A stretch of 64,000 nucleotides of DNA from CAZADA01 sp964568975 (GTDB lineage Bacteria; Pseudomonadota; Alphaproteobacteria; Caulobacterales; Maricaulaceae), in contig CAZMSO010000002.1 in the NCBI GenBank assembly GCA_964568975.1, positions 62,001-126,000 on the forward strand, in the 5' to 3' direction. Shown here in pieces: positions 51,421-60,057 of this stretch. The notes beneath the pieces were generated by a model that saw only the letters and a list, made by a program, of their open reading frames with translations, was not told the origin of the DNA and searched no databases. The first letter of the stretch is position 1; each line of letters starts with the position of its first letter. The translations under genes and the position numbers were made by a program.

Positions 51421-52137
51421 ATGGCGCGTCGCAAAGACCGGGGTCGCGAACATCACCGCGAACATCACGTGGTGACGCGGGTGAGCTGGCTGCGCCCGAC
51501 CATTCTTGGGGCCAATGACGGCGTGGTCTCGACCGCGAGCCTTATTGTCGGGGTCGCTGCGGGCGGCGCGGGCCGGGGCGAGGTCATTTTGGCCGGCGTG
51601 GCGGCGCTGGTGGCCGGCGCGATGTCCATGGCGGCGGGGGAGTATGTCTCCGTCAGCTCGCAATCGGACGCCGAGCAAGCGGATCTTGCGCGCGAGCGGG
51701 CCGAGCTTGCGGAGGATCCTGCGTTTGAGCGCGAGGAGCTGGCGCAGATTTACGTAGCCCGCGGGGTCGAGCCCGCCTTGGCGCGGCGTGTGGCGGACCA
51801 GCTGATGGCGAAAGACGCCCTCGACGCTCACGCTCGCGATGAGCTGCACATTGTCGACGTCACCGCCGCGCGCCCTGTGCAAGCGGCGCTGGCGTCCGCG
51901 GCGGCGTTCGCAGCAGGCGCGGGCGCGCCGCTCGTGGCGGCGTTGCTTGCTCCCCACGCCGTGATCGGCCCGGGCGTGGCGGCGGTGTCGCTGGGGAGCC
52001 TTGCGGTGCTGGGCGGGTTCGGGGCGCGCGCCGGCGGCGCGAGCGTCCTTAAGGCCGTGACGCGGGTGACGTTTTGGGGCGCGCTCGCGATGGCGGTGAC
52101 GAGCCTTGTGGGCCTCGCGATCGGCGCGGCGGTGTGA
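51421..52137 (+). CDS. VIT family (CCC1-like) Fe/Mn transporter
   Basis: 238 aa, about five membrane helices. The VIT1/CCC1 signature GANDGVVSTASLIVGVAAGG and AMSMAAGEYVSVSSQSDAE is clear, with a cytoplasmic Glu-rich segment (ERAELAEDPAFEREELAQIY) between helices. The basic His-rich N-terminus (HHREHH) may contact metal. Such proteins export Fe or Mn from the cytosol. ATG at 51421. Confidence 0.88.
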   Translation: MARRKDRGREHHREHHVVTRVSWLRPTILGANDGVVSTASLIVGVAAGGAGRGEVILAGVAALVAGAMSMAAGEYVSVSSQSDAEQADLARERAELAEDPAFEREELAQIYVARGVEPALARRVADQLMAKDALDAHARDELHIVDVTAARPVQAALASAAAFAAGAGAPLVAALLAPHAVIGPGVAAVSLGSLAVLGGFGARAGGASVLKAVTRVTFWGALAMAVTSLVGLAIGAAV

Positions 52138-52150
52138 GGGGCGCGGGCGC

Positions 52151-52648
52151 TTAGGTCCCCGTGCTGCCAAACCCGCCGGCGCCGCGGGCGGCGGCCGGCA
52201 GGAGCGTCACCACGTCCCAGCGCGCCTGCACGACGGGGGCGATCACCAGCTGGGCGATGCGCTCGCCCCGGCGCACCACGAAATCCGCCTCCCCATGATT
52301 AATCAGCAACACCAGCAGCTCGCCGCGATAATCGGCGTCAATCGTGCCCGGCGCGTTGAGGCAAGTAACGCCGTGTTTCAGCGCAAGGCCGGAGCGCGGG
52401 CGCACTTGCGCCTCAAAGCCCTCAGGCAAGGCGATGGCGAGGCCCGTGGGGATGAGCGCGCGCTGGCCGGGCTGGAGCGTCGCGGGCTCAGCCTCAGGCA
52501 AAGCAGCGCACACATCCATGCCCGCTGCGCCCGCGGTTTGGTAGCGCGGCAGATCCAGGCCGAGGAAATGATCCAGCGGTTTGACCGCAATGGTGGGGCC
52601 TTCGGCGTCGGCAAGGTCGAGCAAAGGCGCAGGTGTCGTCGTCAGCAT
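52151..52648 (-). CDS. dut: Deoxyuridine 5'-triphosphate nucleotidohydrolase
   Basis: 165 aa trimeric dUTPase keeping uracil out of DNA. All five motifs visible: AGMDVCAALPE (I), RPRSGLALKHGVT (II), GTIDADYRGELLVLLIN (III), RGERIAQLVIAPV (IV) and RGAGGFGSTGT (V). ATG at 52648; the coaBC gene lies downstream on the same strand, separated by a small plus-strand gene. Confidence 0.95.
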   Translation of the reverse strand: MLTTTPAPLLDLADAEGPTIAVKPLDHFLGLDLPRYQTAGAAGMDVCAALPEAEPATLQPGQRALIPTGLAIALPEGFEAQVRPRSGLALKHGVTCLNAPGTIDADYRGELLVLLINHGEADFVVRRGERIAQLVIAPVVQARWDVVTLLPAAARGAGGFGSTGT

Positions 52649-52697
52649 GGGCCCACCTTAACGCCCCTCGCCCCGCAGACGTCCAGCTTTCCCACAA

Positions 52698-52736
52698 GGG
52701 CGGGACTGTGGGGCGGGACTGTGGGGCGGGACTGTG
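52698..52736. repeat. Three tandem copies of a 13-bp unit
   Basis: GGGCGGGACTGTG repeats exactly at 52698-52710, 52711-52723 and 52724-52736, in the spacer between divergent dut and the small plus-strand gene. The unit resembles the GGGCG/ACT content of the minisatellite near 48000, but the arrangement is different. Confidence 0.8.
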
Positions 52737-52843
52737 GGGCGCGTTGGGAACGCACTGGGAGCGCGCTGCGGCGCTGCGAGGCGGGTCGCTTCTCGGCGTC
52801 GGCGAATCAGCGTAGCGGTGCCGCGAGATGGGGAGAAAACACC

Positions 52844-53107
52844 ATGGCCGCCACCCTGCAAACGTCGATCAAGAGCTATGAAGCCCTGCTGTTTGCAAGC
52901 GCGATGGCCGAACATCGCGCCGCCATCGCGATGCGCGCTAAGGGCCAGGACGCCGACGCCGCCAAGGCTGAAGCCGCCGCCAGCGCTTACGCCTACGCGT
53001 TGAAGAAACACCAAGAGACCTTTGCAGCTTTAGCCGGCGACGCGTCTGAAGCCAGCGTGTCCCACGAGCCGCTCACGTCGCCCGCGCCCCAACGCAACGC
53101 AGCGTAA
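52844..53107 (+). CDS. Small helical hypothetical protein
   Basis: 87 aa, not recognised. Two predicted helices (LQTSIKSYEALLFASAMAEH; KAEAAASAYAYALKKHQETF) and a disordered C-terminus. ATG at 52844 after GGGGAGAA. It lies between dut and coaBC and reads against both. Small size and unknown family keep confidence modest, but the ribosome site is good. Confidence 0.5.
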   Translation: MAATLQTSIKSYEALLFASAMAEHRAAIAMRAKGQDADAAKAEAAASAYAYALKKHQETFAALAGDASEASVSHEPLTSPAPQRNAA

Positions 53108-53118
53108 CCGCGGTTCAC

Positions 53119-54393
53119 TCACTCGGCGGCGTTGGAGACCGCCGGCGCGAGCGCGTCGCCGACGCGCGCCATAAGCCGCGCCGCAACATCGGATTTCGCC
53201 GCGCGCGCCCAGCTCTCCTCCCCCTCCGCGGTCACGAGGGTCACCGCGTTCTCCGCCCCGCCCATCACATCGCCGGAGACGTCGTTGGCGAGGATCCAGT
53301 CGCAGCCCTTGCGCGTGCGCTTGGCTCGCGCGTGGGGCAAGACGTCGTGGGTTTCCGCGGCGAAGCCGATGACCAGGGCCGGGCGGTTTTTGCGGCGCTT
53401 GGCGATGGTGCGCAGGATGTCGGGGTTTTCAACGAGCGTGATCACGGGCGGGGGGGCGTCTTTGCGTTTGGCTTTAAGCTTGAGTTTCGTCGGCGCGGCC
53501 TCGGCGGGGCGCCAATCCGCGACAGCGGCCACCGCGATGAACACGTCCGCGGGCAGCGCTTCCTCCACGGCGGCGAGCATGTCGCGCGCGGTCTCCACCC
53601 GCACGGTCTCGACGCCCTCAGGGTCCGCGAGGGCGGTGGGTCCGCTGACCAGGACCGTCTCCGCGCCGAGGGCCGCGGCGGCCTCCGCGATGGCGTAGCC
53701 CTGGGCGCCGGAGGAATGGTTTGTGAGGTGGCGCACGGGATCGAGCGGTTCGCGCGTCGGGCCGGCGGTGATGACGACGCGTCGTCCAGCGAGGGGCGCG
53801 GCCTTGAGGGACGGCGCGGCGCGGCCTGAGCGCTCGCGATACCAAGCCTCCACGGCTAAGGCGATCTCTAAGGGCTCGGCCATGCGCCCGGGCCCGAACT
53901 CACCGCAGGCCATGCCGCCTTCATTGGGCCCGACCATTACAACGCCGTCGCCCTCAAGGATGGCGCGGTTGCGTTGAGTGGCGGGGTGCTCCCACATCCG
54001 CACATTCATCGCCGGCGCCATCATCACAGGCTTGTCAGTGGCGAGCAGCGCGGTGGTGGCCATGTCCGTCGCCAGGCCCTGGGCGGCTTTGGCCATGAGG
54101 TCGGCGGTCGCGGGCGCGACGACCACGAGATCCGCTGAGCGCGAGAGCTCGATGTGGCCCATCTCCGTTTCATCGGTGAGGGAGAAGAGGTCATCATAGA
54201 CCTTCTCGCCGGAGAGCGCCGCGACCGAAAGCGGCGTCACGAACTGCTTGGCGGCGCTGGTGAGGATGCAGCGGGACGCGATCCCGCGGCGATCGAGCTC
54301 GCGAATGAGCTCCAAGCTTTTATAGGCCGCGATGCCGCCGCCGATAATCAGCAAGACGCGCCGGCCCGCCGCGCCCGTGTTCGTTTCCGCCAT
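53119..54393 (-). CDS. coaBC: Bifunctional CoaBC (phosphopantothenoylcysteine synthetase/decarboxylase)
   Basis: 424 aa, two steps of coenzyme A synthesis. The N-terminal flavoprotein decarboxylase (about 1-185: GGGIAAYKSLELIREL, catalytic His region LSRSADLVVVAPATADLMAK, APAMNVRMW and the Cys in MACGEFGPGRM) joins a C-terminal synthetase (about 190-420: VVITAGPTREPLDPVRHL, TNHSSGAQGYAIAEAA, AAVADWRP). ATG at 54393; 33 upstream codons are unconserved and excluded. Confidence 0.95.
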   Translation of the reverse strand: MAETNTGAAGRRVLLIIGGGIAAYKSLELIRELDRRGIASRCILTSAAKQFVTPLSVAALSGEKVYDDLFSLTDETEMGHIELSRSADLVVVAPATADLMAKAAQGLATDMATTALLATDKPVMMAPAMNVRMWEHPATQRNRAILEGDGVVMVGPNEGGMACGEFGPGRMAEPLEIALAVEAWYRERSGRAAPSLKAAPLAGRRVVITAGPTREPLDPVRHLTNHSSGAQGYAIAEAAAALGAETVLVSGPTALADPEGVETVRVETARDMLAAVEEALPADVFIAVAAVADWRPAEAAPTKLKLKAKRKDAPPPVITLVENPDILRTIAKRRKNRPALVIGFAAETHDVLPHARAKRTRKGCDWILANDVSGDVMGGAENAVTLVTAEGEESWARAAKSDVAARLMARVGDALAPAVSNAAE

Positions 54394-54554
54394 CGCCCTG
54401 CGCCCTTCGGCCAATCGCTCGCGTGCCCGCCGACCCGCCGGGCCTCCGCGTCTTCGCTTAGATGGAGGCGCGGGCGCCTCTGCACAAATCATGGGCGCAG
54501 GCGGTTTGATCCGTTAAGAGGCGGTGCGCGATGGGCGCGCATTCGGAGGGGCGT

Positions 54555-54989
54555 ATGAACACGGACGATTTTCAATTGCTCTATGCGGCGTTCGCCATGG
54601 CGGGGCTGACGTTCGCGGTCTATTGGGCCATGACGATTGTGGGCGTCGTGGCGAGCGCTCAAGGCGCACTGTCGCGGGATTTCGTGAAAACGAAAGCCGG
54701 CGCGCCGCCCCCCGCCTGGGTGGGCAATTGGGGGCGGAACTTCGTCAACTTGCTGGAGGCGCCTGTCCTCTTTTACGTCGTCGTGGCGCTGCACGTGGCG
54801 TTCGCGCCCGGCGCGGCCGATGGGCTGCAGGTCATCCTCGCCTGGGCGTTTGTGGGGACGCGCGTGGCGCACACCCTGGTGCATGTGACGATTAACAATG
54901 TCGGCCTGCGGTTTTTGACGCACCGCCTGGGCGTGCTGGTGCTGATGGTCATGTGGGCGCGGTTTGCGATGGCTGCGATCGCGACGTAA
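54555..54989 (+). CDS. MAPEG family membrane protein
   Basis: 144 aa, four membrane helices. Matches the MAPEG family (glutathione transferase-like proteins): LYAAFAMAGLTFAVYWAM, the VNLLEAPVLFYVVVALH helix and AFVGTRVAHTLVHVTINNV. ATG at 54555 after GGAGGGG; eight earlier in-frame codons are rejected. Divergent from coaBC. Function in bacteria is usually unknown. Confidence 0.85.
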   Translation: MNTDDFQLLYAAFAMAGLTFAVYWAMTIVGVVASAQGALSRDFVKTKAGAPPPAWVGNWGRNFVNLLEAPVLFYVVVALHVAFAPGAADGLQVILAWAFVGTRVAHTLVHVTINNVGLRFLTHRLGVLVLMVMWARFAMAAIAT

Positions 54990-55020
54990 AGCCCGTCGCC
55001 TGGCGCGCAGTGGTCAGGCG

Positions 55021-55047
55021 TGGCGTGGCGTGGCGCGGCGTGGCGCG
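55021..55047. repeat. TGGCG pentanucleotide repeat
   Basis: Three exact TGGCG units and variants (CGGCG, TGGCG, CGGGG) in the spacer after the MAPEG gene. A short simple-sequence run just upstream of the GNAT promoter. Confidence 0.5.
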
Positions 55048-55085
55048 GGGCGGTCGTGGGCGGATGGCCCCGCTTTCCCATCATC

Positions 55086-55123
55086 TTGACGCTTACATAG
55101 CACGCTATATAACACGTTATAAT
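55086..55123 (+). promoter_or_regulatory. Promoter overlapped by two abutting palindromes
   Basis: -35 TTGACG (55086-55091), 16-base spacer, then TATAAC (55108-55113); a TATAAT is also present at 55118-55123. Two 12-base palindromes, ATAGCACGCTAT (55097-55108) and ATAACACGTTAT (55109-55120), abut exactly and cover the spacer and -10 region. This is the layout of a repressor site that blocks polymerase. It lies 23 bases before the GNAT gene. Confidence 0.65.
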
Positions 55124-55145
55124 TTTCCGCTCGGGAGCCAAGTCC

Positions 55146-55877
55146 ATGGAGTGTGGCGGGATGGCGCGCGAAACGCCTAGCGGGGCGCAGGCAATGGATC
55201 CGCTCGCGCGGCCCGTGTGGAGCGCCCTGACGGGGCGCCACTCGGCGTTTTCGGTGGGCGGCGCGCGCGCGCGTCGGATGCAGGCCGATGTGGGGCCGTT
55301 CGCCGCGACCTGTGACGACACTCGTGAAAGCCTTGCAGCCTTAGCGGCGCTCGCACCCGACGAAGGCGCACTTTACTTCTTGCAAGAGGGCGACGCGCCG
55401 ACGCCGCCGGGTCTGGAGGCGGTGCGCCGTGACGCCGGCGTCCAGATGATCGCGGAGACCGCGATCGGCGATCCCGGCGACCTGGACGGCCTGACCGTCG
55501 CGCGGTTGAGCGAGGCTGACGCGCCGGCGATGCGCGCGCTGGCGGCGCTCACTCAGCCCGGGCCGTTCTTGGCGCGCACCCATCGCCTTGGCGCGTTCTG
55601 GGGCGTGATGATCGACGGGCGTTTGGCCGCTATGGCGGGCGAGCGCATGAGGCTTGTGGGCTACACCGAAGTCAGCGGCGTGTGCACTCATCCCGCGTTC
55701 CGCGGACGCGGTTTGGCGGGCGTGCTGACAGCGAAAGCCGCCGCCCACATCGCGCAACGGGGCGAGACGGCGTTCTTGCACGCCTACGCCGACAACACCG
55801 CCGCCATCCGTGTCTATGAGCGCCTTGGGTTCCGATGGGCCCGGCCGGTGACGTTGACGGAGATGCGGCGCGGCTGA
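55146..55877 (+). CDS. GNAT family N-acetyltransferase (two-domain)
   Basis: 243 aa. The C-terminal GNAT domain carries VSGVCTHPAFRGRGLAGVLT (acetyl-CoA loop) and ALHAYADNTAAIRVYERLGFRWAR-like ending. The N-terminal 110 residues resemble the weak domain of FR47-type proteins (GRHSAFSVGGARARR, FLQEGDAPTPPG). ATG at 55146, GGGAG nearby. The control region upstream is unusually well defined for a gene of this kind. Substrate unknown. Confidence 0.8.
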   Translation: MECGGMARETPSGAQAMDPLARPVWSALTGRHSAFSVGGARARRMQADVGPFAATCDDTRESLAALAALAPDEGALYFLQEGDAPTPPGLEAVRRDAGVQMIAETAIGDPGDLDGLTVARLSEADAPAMRALAALTQPGPFLARTHRLGAFWGVMIDGRLAAMAGERMRLVGYTEVSGVCTHPAFRGRGLAGVLTAKAAAHIAQRGETAFLHAYADNTAAIRVYERLGFRWARPVTLTEMRRG

Positions 55878-55883
55878 GATGGC

Positions 55884-56657
55884 TCACAACACCAGCGGCG
55901 TCTCCAGATGGCGCGCATACATCATGTCGCGGTGCTCAAGCAGGATCGGATCGAGCGCAGCGGTTGTCTCGGCGTCGCGGCTTGAGAAGGCGGCGCGCGC
56001 GCGCGACGACATGGCGCACACATCCTCCGGCAAGGGATCGAACATGGCCATCGTCGCAGCGCTGTAAATGTCGGCGGCTGTGACGGCGTCGCCGACATAA
56101 TAATCCGACCCCTGATCGCTCTGGGCGCGTAGACGCGCCGCTAAGGCCGCCAAATGGCTGCGCACCCGCGCGCCGCAGCCGGCGCCGGTTTCGGCGGTGT
56201 AGCCATACTTCTGGCCGATGTATTCAGCCACGGGGCGCACAAAGCCGCCCTCACCGTCGCTGAGCCCGTGGTGGACGAGCTGCAAGCGTCGCGAATAAGC
56301 AAGGCCGCCAGTGTCCAACAGATCGCTGCTGATCGCCAGAACCGCCTCGCGGGAGGGGGCGTCGGCGGGCAGCAGCGCCGGCTTCGGCGCAAGGCGCTCG
56401 GCCAGCTCAAGAATGTCGCGCCACCCGTCCCGTGGCGGCTCGTCATCATAGAGCGCCACAGGGCCGCTCAGCCCGCCGGCCCAGCCCGCCAAACGCGGAT
56501 CGTCATAAACCAGCCGCACCGCCGACCACGGGACGCCCTTCACATGGAGCACGCCCTTAGCGCCTTCCCCCCAGGGGCTCGGGACCGCGCCGACCACGAC
56601 CATGCGTAAGCCGCGCGCAGCGATTGCGTCGTCAACGGCAAGATACTCAAACGGCAT
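55884..56657 (-). CDS. Glutathione S-transferase family protein (long form)
   Basis: 257 aa. Thioredoxin-like start (LRMVVVGAVPSPWGEGAKGVLHVKGVPW) without the usual Cys/Ser-Pro at the first helix, and a C-terminal helical domain with SDYYVGDAVTAADIYSAATMAM, where the N-cap DIY is typical of GSTs. Another GST-like gene exists at 19859. Convergent with the GNAT gene (6 bases). ATG at 56657. Confidence 0.75.
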   Translation of the reverse strand: MPFEYLAVDDAIAARGLRMVVVGAVPSPWGEGAKGVLHVKGVPWSAVRLVYDDPRLAGWAGGLSGPVALYDDEPPRDGWRDILELAERLAPKPALLPADAPSREAVLAISSDLLDTGGLAYSRRLQLVHHGLSDGEGGFVRPVAEYIGQKYGYTAETGAGCGARVRSHLAALAARLRAQSDQGSDYYVGDAVTAADIYSAATMAMFDPLPEDVCAMSSRARAAFSSRDAETTAALDPILLEHRDMMYARHLETPLVL

Positions 56658-56713
56658 CGTATCATCCCATCTGGGGCTGCTGCGGCGTCCGCGGACCCCT
56701 AGCGACGACGGCG

Positions 56714-57172
56714 TCAGCCGGGACGGAACCGGGTGTCCGGCACGGCGTTCGCTTCCGCCCAGCGTTCAATGTCGTGTTCTTTAAAGTCGCCGCGTGCGAC
56801 GGCTAAGATCGTCTCTTCAAACTCCCTTTGGGAGACGTCCAAGCGCACGCCGTTCAGCAACAGCGTCACCCCCAACGCGATCGCCGCCGAGCGCTTGTTG
56901 CCGTCCACCAGCGGATGGTTTGTGGCGATGCCATAAGTCAGGGACGCCGCCGCGGCGAACACGCTCGTCTCCCCGCTGGAATACGCAATGACGTTTTGCG
57001 GCCGCGCATAAGCGCTTTCATAAAGGCCCTCGTCGCGGAAACGCATGTCGGTGTTGCTGCTCTCTTTGAGCATCACCCGGGTCGTCTCCAGCAGTGCGCC
57101 GTAATGCGGCAACACAATACCCGCCGCGTCAGCCCCCGACGCGGCGTCGTCATCGCCCCCACGGTTGGTCAT
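56714..57172 (-). CDS. Doc-type (Fic-fold) toxin
   Basis: 152 aa. The Fic/Doc motif HPLVDGNKRSA (residues 86-96; consensus HxFx(D/A)GNKR) is intact. YESAYARPQN before it and the short C-terminal helix match Doc proteins, which phosphorylate elongation factor Tu. ATG at 57172; its first bases overlap the stop of the AbrB-like gene (ATGA), making a two-gene toxin-antitoxin operon. Confidence 0.85.
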   Translation of the reverse strand: MTNRGGDDDAASGADAAGIVLPHYGALLETTRVMLKESSNTDMRFRDEGLYESAYARPQNVIAYSSGETSVFAAAASLTYGIATNHPLVDGNKRSAAIALGVTLLLNGVRLDVSQREFEETILAVARGDFKEHDIERWAEANAVPDTRFRPG

Positions 57173-57423
57173 GGCATGCGTCCCTCATAGCCAAGCCGTT
57201 CGAACGCGTAGCGGTACTGCTCCAGCACGGCTTGCCCGGCGGAGGCTGTCAAGTGAGCGGCGTTGTGCGTCGGCGTGATCACGATGCGCCCATCGACGAC
57301 GCTCACAATAACTTCGCTGCCGCTGGCGAGGCCGACCGCCGCGAGAATGGGTCTCGACAACGTTACGCCGAGCGAATTGCCTGTGCGACGCAGTTTCTTC
57401 TTTTCTTCCAAACGATCAGTCAT
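57169..57423 (-). CDS. AbrB/MazE-type antitoxin of the Doc pair
   Basis: 84 aa. SpoVT/AbrB fold (about 8-52: KKLRRTGNSLGVTLSRPILAAVGL then GSEVIVSVVDGRIVITP) for DNA binding, with a C-terminal segment (EQYRYAFERLGYEGRMP) likely to wrap the toxin. Encoded first and overlapping the Doc gene by four bases, the normal antitoxin-toxin order. Doc is more often paired with Phd; the AbrB-type partner is a known alternative. Confidence 0.85.
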   Translation of the reverse strand: MTDRLEEKKKLRRTGNSLGVTLSRPILAAVGLASGSEVIVSVVDGRIVITPTHNAAHLTASAGQAVLEQYRYAFERLGYEGRMP

Positions 57424-57473
57424 GTCTCGCCACTGGAGATGGGGTGGTGGTCACGAAAGGGGCGGGCGAGCCG

Positions 57474-58166
57474 CTAGCGGGCCATCAGCTGCATCGGATT
57501 GGTGACTGGCGTCGCGGGCAAGGCGAAGCGCGCGGCCTCCGGCGTCGCGCGGTCAATGGCGATCAGCGTCATGGTGTCGCCGACACGCAACACGCCGCGT
57601 TTGGCGAGTTCATCGCCGACATACACGTCTGGGGCGATCACCGCAGGGCCGCCCAACGCCGCCGGCATGTCCGCCGCGAGGTTTTGGGCCAGGCGCTGAA
57701 ACGCATCAAAGCCCGCACGCACATCCGCATCGTCTGTCACCACAACCTCGACCGGATCGCTTTTCGGCATCGTCAACACGACGACTTCCCCCTTCACGCC
57801 GGCATGAGTCTCGAAGCGGCCGGTGGGCGTGACGGTCGGTTCAGCCTCCTGCTGTGGGGCGGGTGTCGCGCGGTCCAACGCACCGGGCGGCATCATCGCG
57901 GATAAAGATTCCATCATTGCCCCGAGATCCATCACAAGCGGCCCGTCATCGGTGGTGGTAATTGCATACACAGACCCTTGTGTCATCACGACATAGCCTT
58001 CGTCGCCCGACGCCGGACCCATACGCACGTCCTCCCCCCGGCTTTCCACAATCAATCCTTTGTCGCCGGCGTCAAAAGTGAGGGTGGAATCCGCGAACGC
58101 CGCGCCGGCGGTCGCGATCGCCGCGACAGGCCCGACCAGGACCGCAAGCTTTGAAAACACAACCAT
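57474..58166 (-). CDS. Exported protein of unknown function
   Basis: 230 aa. Signal peptide about 1-27 (MVVFSKLAVLVGPVAAIATA), then a beta-rich region (LTFDAGDKGLIVESRGEDVR) and a helical part (DADVRAGFDAFQRLAQNLA). MMPPGALDRATPAPQQEAE is a linker. No family recognised. ATG at 58166 is used because the signal begins there; the 18 codons upstream are less likely. Confidence 0.65.
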   Translation of the reverse strand: MVVFSKLAVLVGPVAAIATAGAAFADSTLTFDAGDKGLIVESRGEDVRMGPASGDEGYVVMTQGSVYAITTTDDGPLVMDLGAMMESLSAMMPPGALDRATPAPQQEAEPTVTPTGRFETHAGVKGEVVVLTMPKSDPVEVVVTDDADVRAGFDAFQRLAQNLAADMPAALGGPAVIAPDVYVGDELAKRGVLRVGDTMTLIAIDRATPEAARFALPATPVTNPMQLMAR

Positions 58167-58311
58167 TGTGACAATGCTCCCTTGAGCCGCGCGGGAGGCG
58201 ACAGCCAAAACTATGCGCATACAGGCCGCAGCCGGAACGGGTCCAGAGCTAAGATTGTCGCGATCGCATAGAGCGTGCGCGAGTGACAGACTACAATCGC
58301 AAGATCCGCGA

Positions 58312-59889
58312 TCAACGCCAATGCGTCAACGCCAACACGCCCGCGCTCACAAGCGCGCCGGCGGTCAGCGACCACAACGCCCGTCCGCGCCAGCGCGTGG
58401 CTTTGGCGTGGGCCTGGGCGAGGCGGCTGAGAGTGTCGTCATCAAGCTTCAGGCCGTCGGCGGTGGCGCTGTCGGCTGCGGCTTCCAACCGTTCCAACGC
58501 CTCCGGCAGCCGGCGCATCGCGCGACGCAAGCGTTTCGCGTCCGCCATGGCGTCGCGCACGACGCCCTGGGGCCCGAGTTCGCGCGCCATCCAGCGCATG
58601 ACGACGGGCTCGGAGGCTGACCAAATGTTAAGGTTGGGATCAAGCCGCCGGGCCACGCCCTCGGCTTGGACCATTGTCTTTTGCAACAGCACAAGCTCGG
58701 GACGCAGAGCCATGTCGAACAGCTCCGTCACCTCAAACAGCTGCAACAACAGCCGGCCCATGGAGACGTCGCTTGCGCGCTTGCCCCAAATCGGCTCGCC
58801 AATGGCGCGCAGCGCGCTGGCGAAATCCGCAGGGTCATGGTGATCGGGCACATAGCCGGCCTCAAAGTGCACCTCTGCGATACGGGCGTAATCACGCAAA
58901 ATGAAGCCATGGAGGATCTGGGCGAGATAGCGGCGCTCATCGGGGCCGATCCGTCCCATAATGCCGAAATCCACCGCCACGAGCTCGCCGGCCTCCGTTG
59001 CGAACAGATTGCCTTCATGCATGTCGGCGTGAAAAACGCCGTGGTCGAGCGCGCCCGTCAGGAAGGCCGTGATTGCGGTTTGGCTGAGCCGGGTGCGCGC
59101 CGCCGGCGTCAGGCGCGCCAACGCGTCGTCTTGGGAAAGGGGGATGGCGTCCACCCAATCGGTGGTGAGCACGCGCTTGCCCGAGCGGGTCCAGTCGACT
59201 TGCGGCACGCGAAAGCCGTCCACCTCTGCGGCGATCTCGCCCATCTCCGAGGCGCCGGCGGCTTCCAGGCGCAAATCCATTTCCAAGCGCATGGAGCGCG
59301 CCAGCGTGGCCGTTAGGTCGCGCGGGCGCATACGCCGCGCCGCCGGGACAAGGCCTTCAGCCAAGCGCGCGCCGAGATCGAAGGACTCGACATCGCGTGT
59401 GATGCGCCGCTCAATTCCGGGCCTAAGGATTTTCACCGCCGCGAATCGCCCGGGCGTGATCTCGACTTTGTGCACTTGCGCGACGGAAGCCGCGGCGACA
59501 GGCGCGCCCAAGTTCGGAAACAAGCGGCGGGCGTCGTCGCCGAACTCCGCCTCCAGCGCCCGGCGCGCGGCGCGTTCGCTGAAGGGCGGCATACGGTCTT
59601 TGAGAGTCGCAAGACCCTCAACAAAGGGCGCGCCGAAAATGTCGCCGCGGGTGGCCAGGAATTGGCCAAGCTTCACATAGGCGGGTCCGAGTTTCTCCAG
59701 CGCGCGCGCAAACCGTGCGCCAGGGTCTTTGGCGCGGGCGGGATTGGCGAACAGCCGCCCCAGGCGTCCAATCCAGCGCCCATGGGGCGGCAAGGCGTCT
59801 TGGTACTCCCGCGGCAGCAACGCGTCATGGCGCGCCAGAACCCAGGCGGCGCGGGTGAGGCGGGCGATTTTAGCGAGCGTGGCGAACAT
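58312..59889 (-). CDS. ubiB: UbiB family ubiquinone biosynthesis atypical kinase
   Basis: 525 aa membrane-associated ABC1/ADCK-type ATPase needed for ubiquinone. Seen: the KxGQ motif KLGQFLATRGD, the AAAS loop PVAAASVAQVHKV, ERRITRDVESFDLGA, the HADMHEGNLFAT and VDFGIMGRIG catalytic segments. Two C-terminal hydrophobic helices anchor it. ATG at 59889. Same strand as ubiE, 1.0 kb away with a TPR gene between. Confidence 0.94.
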   Translation of the reverse strand: MFATLAKIARLTRAAWVLARHDALLPREYQDALPPHGRWIGRLGRLFANPARAKDPGARFARALEKLGPAYVKLGQFLATRGDIFGAPFVEGLATLKDRMPPFSERAARRALEAEFGDDARRLFPNLGAPVAAASVAQVHKVEITPGRFAAVKILRPGIERRITRDVESFDLGARLAEGLVPAARRMRPRDLTATLARSMRLEMDLRLEAAGASEMGEIAAEVDGFRVPQVDWTRSGKRVLTTDWVDAIPLSQDDALARLTPAARTRLSQTAITAFLTGALDHGVFHADMHEGNLFATEAGELVAVDFGIMGRIGPDERRYLAQILHGFILRDYARIAEVHFEAGYVPDHHDPADFASALRAIGEPIWGKRASDVSMGRLLLQLFEVTELFDMALRPELVLLQKTMVQAEGVARRLDPNLNIWSASEPVVMRWMARELGPQGVVRDAMADAKRLRRAMRRLPEALERLEAAADSATADGLKLDDDTLSRLAQAHAKATRWRGRALWSLTAGALVSAGVLALTHWR

Positions 59890-60057
59890 GCGGTCCTCCA
59901 CCGCGACCACAGGCGGGCGGCGTTGTTAGCGCGGGGCGCCTAAACGAAGGGATAGGGCGCAGCGGGCGGTTTGGCGAGGGGCGGCGGCGGCGACGGTGTC
60001 GCTGTCTGCGCCGGCGCATGCGACACGACGGGCGCAGACGCCAGGACGGGGCGAGGC

